Source: Candidatus Gemmiger stercoripullorum
GTDB lineage: Bacteria; Bacillota; Clostridia; Oscillospirales; Ruminococcaceae
Assembly (NCBI GenBank): GCA_019119365.1
Contig: DWXD01000063.1
Coordinates: 1 to 53,346, forward strand
Direction: 5' to 3'
Length of the DNA stretch: 53,346 nucleotides
The number at the start of each line of letters is the position of its first letter. Position 1 is the stretch's first letter. The translations under genes were made by a program, and so were the position numbers. Below, in pieces: positions 7,664 through 16,765 of this stretch. Under the pieces are notes generated by a model. That model was given only the letters and a program-made list of their open reading frames with translations. It was not told the origin of the DNA and did not search any database.

Positions 7664-8716
7664 TCAGCTTTCGGCAAAGCGGCGCAGCTCCGGCAGCCAG
7701 GCGGCCGCCGTGACCGGCCAGCTGTATTTTTGGAGCACCTTGTCCGGCGGCGCGACCGGCTGCGCCATCAGCGCGTCGAGGTCGACGTCGTAGTCCATCG
7801 GGTCAAAATAGCGCACCGTGTCGCCATAGAGCTCCGGCAGGCAGGAGGCGTTGGACACCGCCACCGGCGCGCCGAGGCTGAGCGCCTCGAGCGGCGGGAT
7901 GCCGAAGCCTTCAAACACGGCCGGGTGCAAAAACGCTTTGCAGTGCTGCATCAGCGCCTTGTTTTCGCGGTCGCTGACATAGCCGGGGTAGTGCAGGTTG
8001 CCGCCGCTGACCGCCTCGGCGTCGTCGCCGAAAGCGGCCAGGTCCTTGCCGCCCGCCACAACAAAGACCTTGTCGGGGTTGCGGGCGGCGACTTCGCGAA
8101 TCCAGCGGTAATTTTTGTGCCCGGCCAGGCTGCCGAGCGCATAGTAATATTCGCCTTTTTTTACGCCGGGCAACTTTTTGAACACGCTTTCATCCGCTTC
8201 GACCGGCTGCAGGTGTTCCCACCCGTTATAGGTCAGGCCGATGCGGTCGAGCGGGATACCCAGGCGCTCGGAAATCAGGCGGCGCTGGTCGCCGCTGACT
8301 GTGTAGACGCGGCGCGCAAACGCTTTGATGCTCAGGCAGTGCACCCAGAACTTGAAGCGGAAAAAGCCGCGGTCGGTGTCCATGACGAGCGGGCGGATAT
8401 CATGCAGCACGACGGCGCTGCGGCGCGTCATGAGCATATCGCTGGCAAGGCCCAGGAAAAACGCCTTGTGCCGGCGCAGATAGTGCGGCAGCACGACGAG
8501 GTTATAGCTGTATTTGATGGCCTTGAGCGGCACGATGCGGATGTTTTTCAGTTCCGGCAGATGCAGCGGGCGGCCGTCGTCACGGTAACACAGGCGCACG
8601 TCCAGGCCGGTGCCGGTCAAAAGCGGGTCCAGCCGGGTGACGACCTCATACACATAGCGCGGGATGCCGGTGATGGGGTCGCACAGGACGGTGCCGTTGA
8701 TGACAATGGGTCTCAC
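7664..8716 (-). CDS. family 4 glycosyltransferase
   Basis: 350 residues, GT-B fold. The N-terminal domain has TGIPRYVYEVVTRL, the acceptor-side loop; the C-terminal domain has YYALGSLAGHKNY (nucleotide-sugar entry) and HPAVFEGFGIPPLEAL, the E-x7-E-type motif of GT4 enzymes. It resembles mannosyl- and rhamnosyltransferases of surface polysaccharide clusters; donor and acceptor are unknown. The GTG start overlaps the upstream stop by four bases (GTGA), and GGAGG lies within the end of the upstream gene, so it is coupled to the neighbouring GT4. Confidence 0.85.
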   Translation of the reverse strand: MRPIVINGTVLCDPITGIPRYVYEVVTRLDPLLTGTGLDVRLCYRDDGRPLHLPELKNIRIVPLKAIKYSYNLVVLPHYLRRHKAFFLGLASDMLMTRRSAVVLHDIRPLVMDTDRGFFRFKFWVHCLSIKAFARRVYTVSGDQRRLISERLGIPLDRIGLTYNGWEHLQPVEADESVFKKLPGVKKGEYYYALGSLAGHKNYRWIREVAARNPDKVFVVAGGKDLAAFGDDAEAVSGGNLHYPGYVSDRENKALMQHCKAFLHPAVFEGFGIPPLEALSLGAPVAVSNASCLPELYGDTVRYFDPMDYDVDLDALMAQPVAPPDKVLQKYSWPVTAAAWLPELRRFAES

Positions 8717-9876
8717 TCTGATCCCTCCTGCGTGGGGTTCGGTTCATGGGCGCAGGCGCGCAGTTCTTCGGCCCAGTCCTTCATGCGGCGGGCGCAGTAG
8801 GCGCGCAGCTCTTCCTCAAAGCGCTGTTCGCTGAAGCGGCGGCTGTGGGCGCGGATCTGCTCCGGCGTGCCGGACACGCCGCCCGCCTCAAAGCGCTCGA
8901 TACAGGCGGCGAGGCTGTCCGCTGTCTGCGCGTGAAACAGCAGGCCGGTGCGGCCGTCCTCGACCGTCTCGCACGCGCCGCCGCGGCCGTAGGCGAGCAC
9001 CGGGGTCCCGGCGCTCTGCGCTTCGACCGGGGTGATGCCGAAGTCTTCCTCGCCCGGGAACAGAAACACCTTGGCGCGCAGGTAGTAGCCGCGGACTTCC
9101 TCATCCGAAAGGCCGCCGCCCAAAAACTGTACCGTCGGCCCGGCGATCGCGCGCAGGCGGGCTTCTTCTTCGCCGGAGCCGATGACGACGAGCTTGCGGC
9201 CAAGTTTTGTACAGGCGGCGACGGCAAGGTCGATGCGCTTGTACCAGGTAAAGCGGCCGACGACGAGGTAGAAATCCTCCTTGGGCACAAACGGACTTTC
9301 GTTGATGTGCACGCAGGGGTAGATCACGTCGCTGTCGCGGCGGTAATACTTTTTGATGCGGCGCGCGATGTAGCGGGAGTTGGCGATGAAATAATCGACG
9401 CGGTCGGCCGCGCATTTATCCCACTGGCGCAGCTTGTACATCTGCCCGGGCATGACCGCGCGCACCAGCGGGTTGGCGTTGGCGCGGTAGGTATAGTAGA
9501 AATCCCAGACATAGCGCGTGGGGGTGTGGCAGTAGCAGATGTGCACGGCATCCGGCCGCGTGATGACCCCCTTGCTGCAGGATGAGGACGAGGACAGGAC
9601 CAGGTCATATTCCGAAAGGTCGAGCGCCTCGAACGCGCGCGGCATCAGCGGCAGCAGCTTTTTATAGATGCGGGTGGCAAACGGCAGCTTCTGCACCCAG
9701 GTGGTGCGCACATCGTAGCTGCGGAACCATTCCGGCATCTTTTTTTCATCGTAGACCAGCGTGTAGATGGGCGCGTCCGGGAAAACATGATGCATGCAGT
9801 CCACCACGCGGTCCGCGCCCGCATAGGACACCAGCCAGTCGTGCACGATGGCCACTTTAGGATGCTCGTTCGGCAT
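8713..9876 (-). CDS. family 4 glycosyltransferase, WbaZ-like
   Basis: 387 residues, GT-B fold. KVAIVHDWLVSYAGADRV (7-24) and CYCHTPTRYVWDFY near 120 are typical of the WbaZ/mannosyltransferase group; YLVVGRFTWYKRIDLAV and FPGEEDFGITPVEAQSAG form the donor-binding domain. Cytoplasmic, with no membrane segment. It is the second gene after the initiating sugar-phosphate transferase, so it is a good candidate for adding the second sugar of the lipid-linked repeat. Mannose as donor is plausible from the group but is not shown by the sequence. Confidence 0.85.
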   Translation of the reverse strand: MPNEHPKVAIVHDWLVSYAGADRVVDCMHHVFPDAPIYTLVYDEKKMPEWFRSYDVRTTWVQKLPFATRIYKKLLPLMPRAFEALDLSEYDLVLSSSSSCSKGVITRPDAVHICYCHTPTRYVWDFYYTYRANANPLVRAVMPGQMYKLRQWDKCAADRVDYFIANSRYIARRIKKYYRRDSDVIYPCVHINESPFVPKEDFYLVVGRFTWYKRIDLAVAACTKLGRKLVVIGSGEEEARLRAIAGPTVQFLGGGLSDEEVRGYYLRAKVFLFPGEEDFGITPVEAQSAGTPVLAYGRGGACETVEDGRTGLLFHAQTADSLAACIERFEAGGVSGTPEQIRAHSRRFSEQRFEEELRAYCARRMKDWAEELRACAHEPNPTQEGSE

Positions 9877-9912
9877 AAGCGCCCTCCTTTCCGCGCCGAA
9901 GCCCGCAGGCTC

Positions 9913-11319
9913 TCAGGCGATTTTTTCGTCGTTGATCATCTTGCCGCCGAACACGGTGCGGAAAATGATCTTGATATCCAGCGCCAGCGTCCAGTTTTCG
10001 ATATACCAGATATCGTAGCGGATACGCTCGGCAATGTCGGTGTCTCCGCGCAGGCCGTTGATCTGCGCCCAGCCGGTCAGGCCGGGGCGCACCTGCTGGC
10101 GCACAAGGTAACGGGGGATCTCCTCTTTAAAGTGCTCGACATGGTAGGGCACCTCCGGCCGCGGGCCGACAAGGCTCATGTCCCCCTTGAGAACATTGAA
10201 GAACTGCGGCAGCTCGTCCAGGCTGAGCTTGCGGATCAGGCTGCCGAAGCGGGTCTTGCGCGGGTCGGCGTCGGTGCTCCAGCCGGTCTGCTCGCCGGTG
10301 TTGACGCGCATCGAGCGGAATTTGTACATCATGAATTCCTTCTTGTTGAGCCCGACGCGCCGCTGGCAGAAGATGACGGGCCCGGGGCTGGACAGCTTGA
10401 CGCCGATGGCGACAAACAGCATGACCGGGCTGGTGAGCAGGATCAGCACAAGGCTGGCCGCAATGTCGAAAAAGCGCTTGATGAAAGCGTTGAGGATGTT
10501 GTCGAACGGGGTCTGGCGCACGTTGATGAGCTTGCAGCCGCCGAGGGTGTCGATCGTGGGGCGCGCGGGCAGGTAGTCGTTATAAAACGGCACCATCGTG
10601 ATGCGCACGCCCTGCTTGTCGCAGGCGGAGAAAGTGCGGGAGATGCGGTCGGACTCCCCGGCGTCGAGCGCCACAACGACCTCGTCGATGTTGGGACTGG
10701 CAAGCACGACGTCGAGCTTGTCGTACCGGCCGAGATAGCGCGGGGCCAGGTCCGGGTTGGGGTGCTCGGCCAGGTAGCCGTCCACCCGAAAGCCGTAGTA
10801 GGGGTTCTGCTCGAGCGCCTTGAGGTACTGGGCCGCGACCTTGCCGCCGCCCACCAGCAGGATGTGGCGGTAACCTTCTCCCCGGCGGTGACGCCAGCGG
10901 TCGTACCAGCGCACCAGCATGCGCTTGAAGATCAAAAAGCCGGTGCCGAACAGATAGAACAGCACAACGACAAGGCGCGAGAAGTTGACGATGCGGAACT
11001 GGTACAAAAGCGCTTCCAGCGCAACGATGCCGAAGGCGTTGCCGACCAGGATGATGCGGCTGCGCTGCCACAGCCCGCGCAGGCGCGAGGCGTCGTACAG
11101 GCGGCAGAGCCAGAACGCGAGCACCATCGCCACGGCGTAGACCGCGCCGACATAGGTCGTCTCCCGCGCGATATCCAGCGCGGGGCCTGCGCCGCCGGGC
11201 TGGAAATAGCGCATATAGTTGAAGCGAAGGTAGTTGGACAGCAGGTACGCCAGGAAGAGCAGCAGCGCGTCGACCAGGCTGTCGAGCACCGCGCGGGTGC
11301 GCTGGTTTTTGTTGAGCAT
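9913..11319 (-). CDS. polyprenyl glycosylphosphotransferase initiating surface polysaccharide
   Basis: 468 residues from the ATG at 11319. Four N-terminal membrane helices (about 15-130), a CoA-binding-like cytosolic domain (HILLVGGGKVAAQYL near 150), then the C-terminal catalytic domain of the WcaJ/WbaP type: KRFFDIAASLVLILLTSPVM, VGLNKKEFMMYKFRSM, then KLSLDELPQFFNVLKGDMSLVGPRPE in successive blocks. These enzymes transfer a sugar-1-phosphate (often glucose or galactose) from UDP-sugar to undecaprenyl phosphate. A strong promoter lies about 70 bases upstream, making this the first gene of the polysaccharide transcript. No Wzx flippase or Wzy polymerase is encoded here. Confidence 0.9.
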   Translation of the reverse strand: MLNKNQRTRAVLDSLVDALLLFLAYLLSNYLRFNYMRYFQPGGAGPALDIARETTYVGAVYAVAMVLAFWLCRLYDASRLRGLWQRSRIILVGNAFGIVALEALLYQFRIVNFSRLVVVLFYLFGTGFLIFKRMLVRWYDRWRHRRGEGYRHILLVGGGKVAAQYLKALEQNPYYGFRVDGYLAEHPNPDLAPRYLGRYDKLDVVLASPNIDEVVVALDAGESDRISRTFSACDKQGVRITMVPFYNDYLPARPTIDTLGGCKLINVRQTPFDNILNAFIKRFFDIAASLVLILLTSPVMLFVAIGVKLSSPGPVIFCQRRVGLNKKEFMMYKFRSMRVNTGEQTGWSTDADPRKTRFGSLIRKLSLDELPQFFNVLKGDMSLVGPRPEVPYHVEHFKEEIPRYLVRQQVRPGLTGWAQINGLRGDTDIAERIRYDIWYIENWTLALDIKIIFRTVFGGKMINDEKIA

Positions 11320-11385
11320 CGCTGCTGTCCCCCCTTTCCGTTTTTGCGGCCCCCCTGCGGTTGGCAAAAGAGCCCTATCTTATAG

Positions 11386-11414
11386 ATGATACCACACTCC
11401 CGCCCCGGTTTCAA
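11386..11414 (-). promoter_or_regulatory. sigma-A promoter for the polysaccharide operon
   Basis: On the minus strand TTGAAA (11409-11414) and TATCAT (11386-11391) are separated by exactly 17 bases. It points at the sugar-phosphate transferase gene that starts at 11319. Confidence 0.75.
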
Positions 11415-11444
11415 CCCGGGCTGGCCGCCGGCCCTGTTTGGGCG

Positions 11445-13532
11445 TTATTCAAAGAAGTATTCCCAGTCGGTGTAAGTTGCTTCGACCACCGCGCTCTCCA
11501 GCGTGAACGACGCCGCATCGGCAGGCTGCGGCGTGAATGTGACCACGCCGACGCCGTTCGACATCGTGACCGGGATCTGGTAAATGCCGCGATCGGTGGG
11601 GAGCTGCCAGCCCGCAAGGCCCGCTTCGCGGCCGCGCGCGGTCCACAGTTCATCCTCGGTGACCGGCGTGCAGGTCAGGTAGCTGTGCAGGCCGCCGCGC
11701 AGAAGATAGCCTTCGGCCACGTCGAAACGGTAGTTCAGCGTCACATCGGCCACGCCGCAGAATTCCGGGTCTTCGGCCGTGAGCGTGAGCGTAACCACGC
11801 CGTCCTGCTCCGCCCACACAGCCTGCACCGGCTGCTGCAGGTCGTTGCAGACGCCGGTCTTTTGCCAGAACAGATGCATGCCGCCGCTCTGGAACGTGTT
11901 GGCGACCGGCGCGTACCAGCGGTAGAGTTCGCGGTAGAACCACCAGTTGGCATTGCGGCTCCAGCGCTCGTAGCTGGCCGCTTTGGGGCTGGGGGTGACG
12001 GCAAGATCAAAATCCCCCTGCTGGAACTGTGTGAGGTAGGCAAGGCGCTGGCGGTCGCCGAGGACATGGATGATGTAGTCGGTGCCGGTGGGCTGCAGCT
12101 GGCCGGTCATGACCTCCAGCGCGCTGGCGTAGGTGCCGAACAGGCGGGCATCCCCGGCCAGGGTCTGCTCTGTCGTAAGCTTTTCGGCCTGGTTGCCGAT
12201 CCAGCCGCCGAGAGACGGCATATGGGTCAGGCCCTCGTGCCCGCCGAGACGCGCCTGCACCTGCCCGGCCAGCCCGACGGCGGCAAGGCAGCAGCCCAGC
12301 ACGGCGCACAGCGGCGGCAGGACCCTGCCTGCCCCGGCGCGCACGGCAGCCGCCCGCGGCCAGCGCGCCGCCAGCAGCAGCACGCCGCGCACCGCCAGCG
12401 CCGGGACCAGCACCGCCAGCAGCGCCTGCGCGCCGCCGATGGGCCCCGCCGTGGGCGAACCGGACAGAAGGCAATACAAAAGATTCCACAGCTGCATGCC
12501 CAGGCACAGCGCAAACCCGCCCGCAGCCAGCGCCGCGCTGCGAACGCTGCGGCATGCGAACACCCCGACCGCAAACCCCGCGGCCAGCGCCAGGCAGACC
12601 CCCGCCGCCGGTTGGGGGATGTAATCGGTCAGGTAACAGAGCTTGGTGCCATCGGTCGCGCCGTAGTACCAGTTCTGGTAGGAGCTGACGCCGCGGGTCT
12701 GCAGCAGCCAGGCGATGGGATGAAAGCGGCTGATGAGCAGCACGGCGACGCCGAGCGAAACGCAGCTGACCGCAATGTACTGCCCCACGCGCAGCAGGAT
12801 GCGCCGCCAGCCGGTCCTGTACAGGCGCAGCAGAAACAGGCCGTACCCCAGCGAGACGGACAGGTACATCGCCGCGCCCATATCGTTGCTCCAGGGCACA
12901 AGCGCCCCGGCCACCGCCGGGACCAGCGCGGCGGGCAGCGGCGGCAGCCAGCGCCGCCAGCCGGACGGGGCCGGGGCGGCCGGGCGCTGCGCGGCGGCGC
13001 GCAGCAGCGCGAGCGAGCTGAGCACGGCCAGCGGCAGCGCGGCCGAGCGGATCATGCGGGCGCTGTTGCCGCTGTCGGCCGCATAGGTGAGCAGCCCGGA
13101 CAGCCAGGGCAGGCGCAGCCAGCCCTGTACCTGCGCAAAACAGACAGCGCACAGCACGCAGGCCAGCGCGCGGGCGCGGCGCGCCGTGCCCATGACGACG
13201 GCGCAGACCGCCAGCACCAGTAGTTCAAAGTAGAACCAGGTACAGAAGCTGGCGGCAAACATGCTGCGGCCGAAGCTGTTGCCCAGCACAAGCAGCAGCG
13301 CGCCGACACTGTACAGTTCGCCTGCGCCGAGATAGACCGTGAAGTCCTTGTACGGGGCCTGCCCGGCCAGCAGGTGGCGCACGGGGTTATAGTTTTGAAA
13401 ATCGCCGTTGGTGATCTCGTAGGAGATGTTGTAGCACCCGGCCAGCCCGCGCACGGCGGCCAGGCCGGCCAGTACCGCCAGCAGCAGCGCCCAGGGGGCG
13501 GCGCGGCGGAGCGTTGTTTTCCACTGTGTCAA
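11445..13532 (-). CDS. large polytopic membrane protein, GT-C-like architecture
   Basis: 695 residues from a TTG start with GGGGAGGAG eight bases upstream. A hydrophobic N-terminal region with roughly eleven to thirteen membrane helices (about 10-425) carries a large extracellular loop near residues 35-60 (YEITNGDFQNYNPVRHLL), and a soluble C-terminal domain of about 270 residues follows. This layout, acidic first loop then many helices then an outer domain, is that of GT-C glycosyltransferases using polyprenyl-phosphate sugars, but no family could be named. It ends the aromatic operon and precedes the polysaccharide promoter, so it may belong functionally with the glycan genes. A second protein of similar design lies at 45326-47254. 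Confidence 0.75.
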   Translation of the reverse strand: MTQWKTTLRRAAPWALLLAVLAGLAAVRGLAGCYNISYEITNGDFQNYNPVRHLLAGQAPYKDFTVYLGAGELYSVGALLLVLGNSFGRSMFAASFCTWFYFELLVLAVCAVVMGTARRARALACVLCAVCFAQVQGWLRLPWLSGLLTYAADSGNSARMIRSAALPLAVLSSLALLRAAAQRPAAPAPSGWRRWLPPLPAALVPAVAGALVPWSNDMGAAMYLSVSLGYGLFLLRLYRTGWRRILLRVGQYIAVSCVSLGVAVLLISRFHPIAWLLQTRGVSSYQNWYYGATDGTKLCYLTDYIPQPAAGVCLALAAGFAVGVFACRSVRSAALAAGGFALCLGMQLWNLLYCLLSGSPTAGPIGGAQALLAVLVPALAVRGVLLLAARWPRAAAVRAGAGRVLPPLCAVLGCCLAAVGLAGQVQARLGGHEGLTHMPSLGGWIGNQAEKLTTEQTLAGDARLFGTYASALEVMTGQLQPTGTDYIIHVLGDRQRLAYLTQFQQGDFDLAVTPSPKAASYERWSRNANWWFYRELYRWYAPVANTFQSGGMHLFWQKTGVCNDLQQPVQAVWAEQDGVVTLTLTAEDPEFCGVADVTLNYRFDVAEGYLLRGGLHSYLTCTPVTEDELWTARGREAGLAGWQLPTDRGIYQIPVTMSNGVGVVTFTPQPADAASFTLESAVVEATYTDWEYFFE

Positions 13533-13550
13533 GATGCGGTCTCCTCCCCG

Positions 13551-14546
13551 TCAGCGGTAAAGGTCCTCGAGCGTGTCGAGGGTGCGGCACATCTCGGCGC
13601 GGACCTCGGCCGGCGCCAGGATCTCGATGCCTGTGCCGAACCCGGCCACCCAGCCGTAGAACTGCGGGCTGACCTGTATGTCCACGGTGATGACGAAGCT
13701 CTCGCCCCCCGCATAGGGCACGAGCGCCGGGCCGGTGCCGAAGCGGTCGATCATGGCCCCGGCCAGGCGGTTCTCGCACTTGAGCGTGACTTTTTTCAGC
13801 GGGCCGTTGAACATGCCGAACATCTGCTGGGTGTAGGCGTTGACGTCAAATTCGGCATATTCGTCCGCGCCTTCGCGCGCTTCGCCCTCCAGCGGGACCA
13901 CCTGCTGCATCTTGTCCACACGGTAGTGGCGCAGGTGGCCTTCGGTGTAGGCGATGAGGTAGTAGTTGCCGTTTTCCCACACGAGCGCCCAGGGACTGAC
14001 CCGGTACAGGCGGCCGCCGTGGCGCGGCGTCATCTTTTTGTCGAGATTCCACTCGCAGTAGGTGAACTGCACCTGCCAGCCGCCGGTGATGGCGGCGTGC
14101 AGCGCGTCGACGCTGTACAAAAAGCGCTCCTCCTGGCTCTTGATGCGGCCGGAGACGAGCACGGTGCGGTTGAGCTCCGCTTCACGGAAGCGGGAGGTGA
14201 ACCGGCCCAGCTTGCGGATCAGCGTTTTGGATTTGTTCGCCGTGATGAACTTGCTGGCATAGACGGCGTCCACCAGCAGCTTGAGCTCGGCCAGCTCGAA
14301 CGGCGTATCCGTCATATAATACCCGCCGCCGCGGCCGCGCTGCTGCACGATCTCGAACCCGGCGTCCGGGATCGAGTTGAGCGTTTCGATATCGTCGTAG
14401 ACGCTTTTGCGCTCGGCGTTGATGCCGCGCTCGCGCAGCATCTCGACCAGGCGCGGCACGCTGAGCGGGTGCGCCTCGTCGGTCTCGCGCGCCAGGATCT
14501 CCAAAAGCGCCAGCAGTTTCAGTTTTTGTCCTTCTTTGCGGGGCAT
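13551..14546 (-). CDS. WYL-domain transcriptional regulator
   Basis: 331 residues. An N-terminal winged helix of the HTH_11/DeoR type (residues 5-75, LLALLEILARETDE then VYDDIETLNSI), then a WYL domain (about 130-230) with YYLIAYTEGHLRHYRVDKM, and a WCX-like C-terminal part. WYL domains bind small ligands or nucleic acid fragments and control the attached HTH. GGAGG precedes the ATG. It lies 27 bases after tyrA and 18 before the membrane protein, so it is probably transcribed with the aromatic operon. Whether it controls that operon or the downstream glycan genes is unknown. Confidence 0.9.
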   Translation of the reverse strand: MPRKEGQKLKLLALLEILARETDEAHPLSVPRLVEMLRERGINAERKSVYDDIETLNSIPDAGFEIVQQRGRGGGYYMTDTPFELAELKLLVDAVYASKFITANKSKTLIRKLGRFTSRFREAELNRTVLVSGRIKSQEERFLYSVDALHAAITGGWQVQFTYCEWNLDKKMTPRHGGRLYRVSPWALVWENGNYYLIAYTEGHLRHYRVDKMQQVVPLEGEAREGADEYAEFDVNAYTQQMFGMFNGPLKKVTLKCENRLAGAMIDRFGTGPALVPYAGGESFVITVDIQVSPQFYGWVAGFGTGIEILAPAEVRAEMCRTLDTLEDLYR

Positions 14547-14573
14547 TGCGGTTTCCTCCTCGCTGTTTGAAGT

Positions 14574-15425
14574 CTATTTTGCGTCAAACGCCTGGCGGCG
14601 GCGGGTGGACAGGCGGAACATTTCCTCCAGCCCTTCGCGGTCCCCGGCGGCCAGCTTTTCGCGCAGCGCGCCGAGCGCGGCCGAAAACATGTCGATCTCC
14701 CCGATCAGGTTGTCCTTGTTCCACAAAAACAACTCCGCCCACATTTTGTCGTTGATGCGCGCGATGCGGGTCAGATCGCGGAAGGAGTCGCCGGTGTAGC
14801 GCGCCAGCTCGGTGTTGTCCGACGCGCACATCAGGCAGACGGCGATGGCGTGGCAGAGCTGGCTGACATAGCCGATCATGCGGTCGTGCTCGGCCGGGGA
14901 AAGCACGCTGATGCGGGCAAAACCCAGCGTGCGCGCAAGGTCCCGGCACCATTCGACCGCCGCCGGGGTGTTGGCGGCGGTGGGGGTGATGATGAAGTTG
15001 GCGGGGGCGAAATCGACTTCCGCGCTGTGGGCGATGCCGCTGGACTCCCGCCCGGCCATCGGGTGGCTGCCGATGAACTCGACGCCCGCGGGCATCGCCT
15101 GCTGCACCGGGGCCACAACGCCGCGCTTGACGCCCGAGACATCGGTGACAAGGGCGCCGGGGCGCAAAAACTGCGCATAGGTCTCCACCCAGGCAAGCAG
15201 CGCCGTGGGGTAAAGACCGAAGATCACATAGTCGGCCTGTTCGATGAGCGGCGCAAAGTTTTCCGCCGCGCCCTCCACGATGTAATCATGCGCGCGCGCG
15301 TAGCTGACGGCGGCCGGGTCGCGGTCGATGCCAAGGACCCGGTAGCCCTTGCCCGAAAGGACCTGGGCGTATTTGCCGCCGAGCAGCCCGAGGCCCACGA
15401 TCAGAAATGTTTTGCTGCGGTCCAT
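14574..15425 (-). CDS. tyrA: prephenate dehydrogenase
   Basis: Oxidative decarboxylation of prephenate to 4-hydroxyphenylpyruvate, the tyrosine branch. 283 residues, the monofunctional length. The N-terminal Rossmann loop is IVGLGLLGGKYA (9-20) ending in Asp at IDRD, which indicates NAD preference. The catalytic signature is GSHPMAGRESSGI near residue 118-130. No ACT domain is present, so feedback control by tyrosine through ACT is not expected. The last pathway gene of the cluster, 18 bases after aroA. Confidence 0.93.
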   Translation of the reverse strand: MDRSKTFLIVGLGLLGGKYAQVLSGKGYRVLGIDRDPAAVSYARAHDYIVEGAAENFAPLIEQADYVIFGLYPTALLAWVETYAQFLRPGALVTDVSGVKRGVVAPVQQAMPAGVEFIGSHPMAGRESSGIAHSAEVDFAPANFIITPTAANTPAAVEWCRDLARTLGFARISVLSPAEHDRMIGYVSQLCHAIAVCLMCASDNTELARYTGDSFRDLTRIARINDKMWAELFLWNKDNLIGEIDMFSAALGALREKLAAGDREGLEEMFRLSTRRRQAFDAK

Positions 15426-15443
15426 GCGGTCCCCTCCCCTGTT

Positions 15444-16730
15444 TCAGTCCTGCTGGAGTTCAACGCCCGCGCCGAGCATGCGCAGCACATTGAAGAAATC
15501 CGGCCAGCTTTTGCGCACGGCCTCGGCCCCGCGGATGACGGCGGACTGGCCCGCCGCGAGCGCCGTGACGGCCAGCGCCATGACGACGCGGTGGTCGTTG
15601 TGGCCGTCGAGCGGCGTCTGCGGCTTGCACAGCGCCGTGCCGGTGATCGCAACCGTGTCGCCTTCGACCTGCACCTGCACGCCGAACTTGGCGAGCTCCT
15701 GCTGCATGGCGGCGATGCGGTCGGATTCCTTGAGGCGCAGGCGGCCCGCATGGCGGATGACCGTGGTCCCGTTGCAGAAGCAGGCCAGCGCGAACAGCAC
15801 CGGCCCGAGGTCCGGGCAGTCGGCCAGGTCGATCTCCGCCGCTTTGAGCAGGCTGCGCGAGAATTTATAGACGCCGCCGCTTTCGGTGAACTTGCCGCCG
15901 CAGCGCTTGAGGATGTCCAGAATGACGCGGTCGCCCTGGCGGCTGGCCGCCTGCAGGCCGGTGACAGAAACGCCGCCGGTGAGCACGCCGAGCACCGCGA
16001 GAAACGCCGCCTGGCTGTAGTCGCCCTCAACGGCGCAGTCGCAGGCCGTATAGCGCTGCGGCGCGGCGATGCGGTACAAAACGCTGCCGTCCTTGCGCTG
16101 GCGCTGCGCCACCCTGACGCCGAAGCGCTGCATGGCGCCGAGGGTGAGTTCGACATAGCTGCGGCTCTCGTAGGGCGGCAGCACTTCGATCGTGCTTTCG
16201 GATTCCAGCAGCGGCGCGGCGAACAGCAGGCCGCTGATGAACTGGCTGGAAATATCGCCGGGCAGCGTGAAGCCGCCGGGGCTCAAGCGGCCGAAGATGG
16301 TCAAATCCTCCCCGGTCTGTTCAAAGCGCAGGCCCTGGCGGGAAAACAGCAGGCGGTAGATCTCCTGCGGGCGGGCGAACAGCCGCCCCGCGCCGGTGAA
16401 GCGGATCTTTTGCGCCGTGAGGCTGAACAGCGGGATCAGAAAGCGCAGCGTGCTGCCGCTTTCGTTGCAGAACACCGGCCGCGTGACCGTGACGAAGCTC
16501 TCGCCGCCGCAGCCCGTGACGGTGACGGCGGCGGGTTCCTCCTCGACCTTGGCGCCAAGCTGGCGCACCGCGCCGATCGTGGCGCGGATATCGTCCGAAT
16601 AGGCGATGTTTTCGATGCGGCTGGTCCCGGCAGCCAGCGCCGCGCAGACGACGGCGCGGTGGGCCACGCTTTTGCTGGGCGGCACAGCGGCCGTGCCGTG
16701 CAGGCGGCCCGGGGTAAGTATGACGTTCAA
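15444..16730 (-). CDS. aroA: 3-phosphoshikimate 1-carboxyvinyltransferase (EPSP synthase)
   Basis: Transfers enolpyruvyl from PEP to shikimate-3-phosphate. 428 residues from a TTG at 16730, the normal family length; the N-terminus then reads LNVILTPGRLHGTA. An in-frame TTG at 16769 overlaps the upstream stop but has no Shine-Dalgarno, whereas AAAGGT precedes 16730 at about ten bases. Motifs: PPSKSVAHRAVV near 17, NESGSTLRFLIPL near 87, and GHNDHRVVMALAV near 380. All are in the expected places. Confidence 0.93.
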   Translation of the reverse strand: MNVILTPGRLHGTAAVPPSKSVAHRAVVCAALAAGTSRIENIAYSDDIRATIGAVRQLGAKVEEEPAAVTVTGCGGESFVTVTRPVFCNESGSTLRFLIPLFSLTAQKIRFTGAGRLFARPQEIYRLLFSRQGLRFEQTGEDLTIFGRLSPGGFTLPGDISSQFISGLLFAAPLLESESTIEVLPPYESRSYVELTLGAMQRFGVRVAQRQRKDGSVLYRIAAPQRYTACDCAVEGDYSQAAFLAVLGVLTGGVSVTGLQAASRQGDRVILDILKRCGGKFTESGGVYKFSRSLLKAAEIDLADCPDLGPVLFALACFCNGTTVIRHAGRLRLKESDRIAAMQQELAKFGVQVQVEGDTVAITGTALCKPQTPLDGHNDHRVVMALAVTALAAGQSAVIRGAEAVRKSWPDFFNVLRMLGAGVELQQD

Positions 16731-16765
16731 AACAGTACCGACCTTTCTACGTTGGTTGGCGGGGG

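Noticed and set aside
11361..13223. Plus-strand open frame antisense to the large membrane protein
   Set aside because: Low-complexity product, no ribosome binding site, and it crosses the clear minus-strand promoter at 11386-11414.
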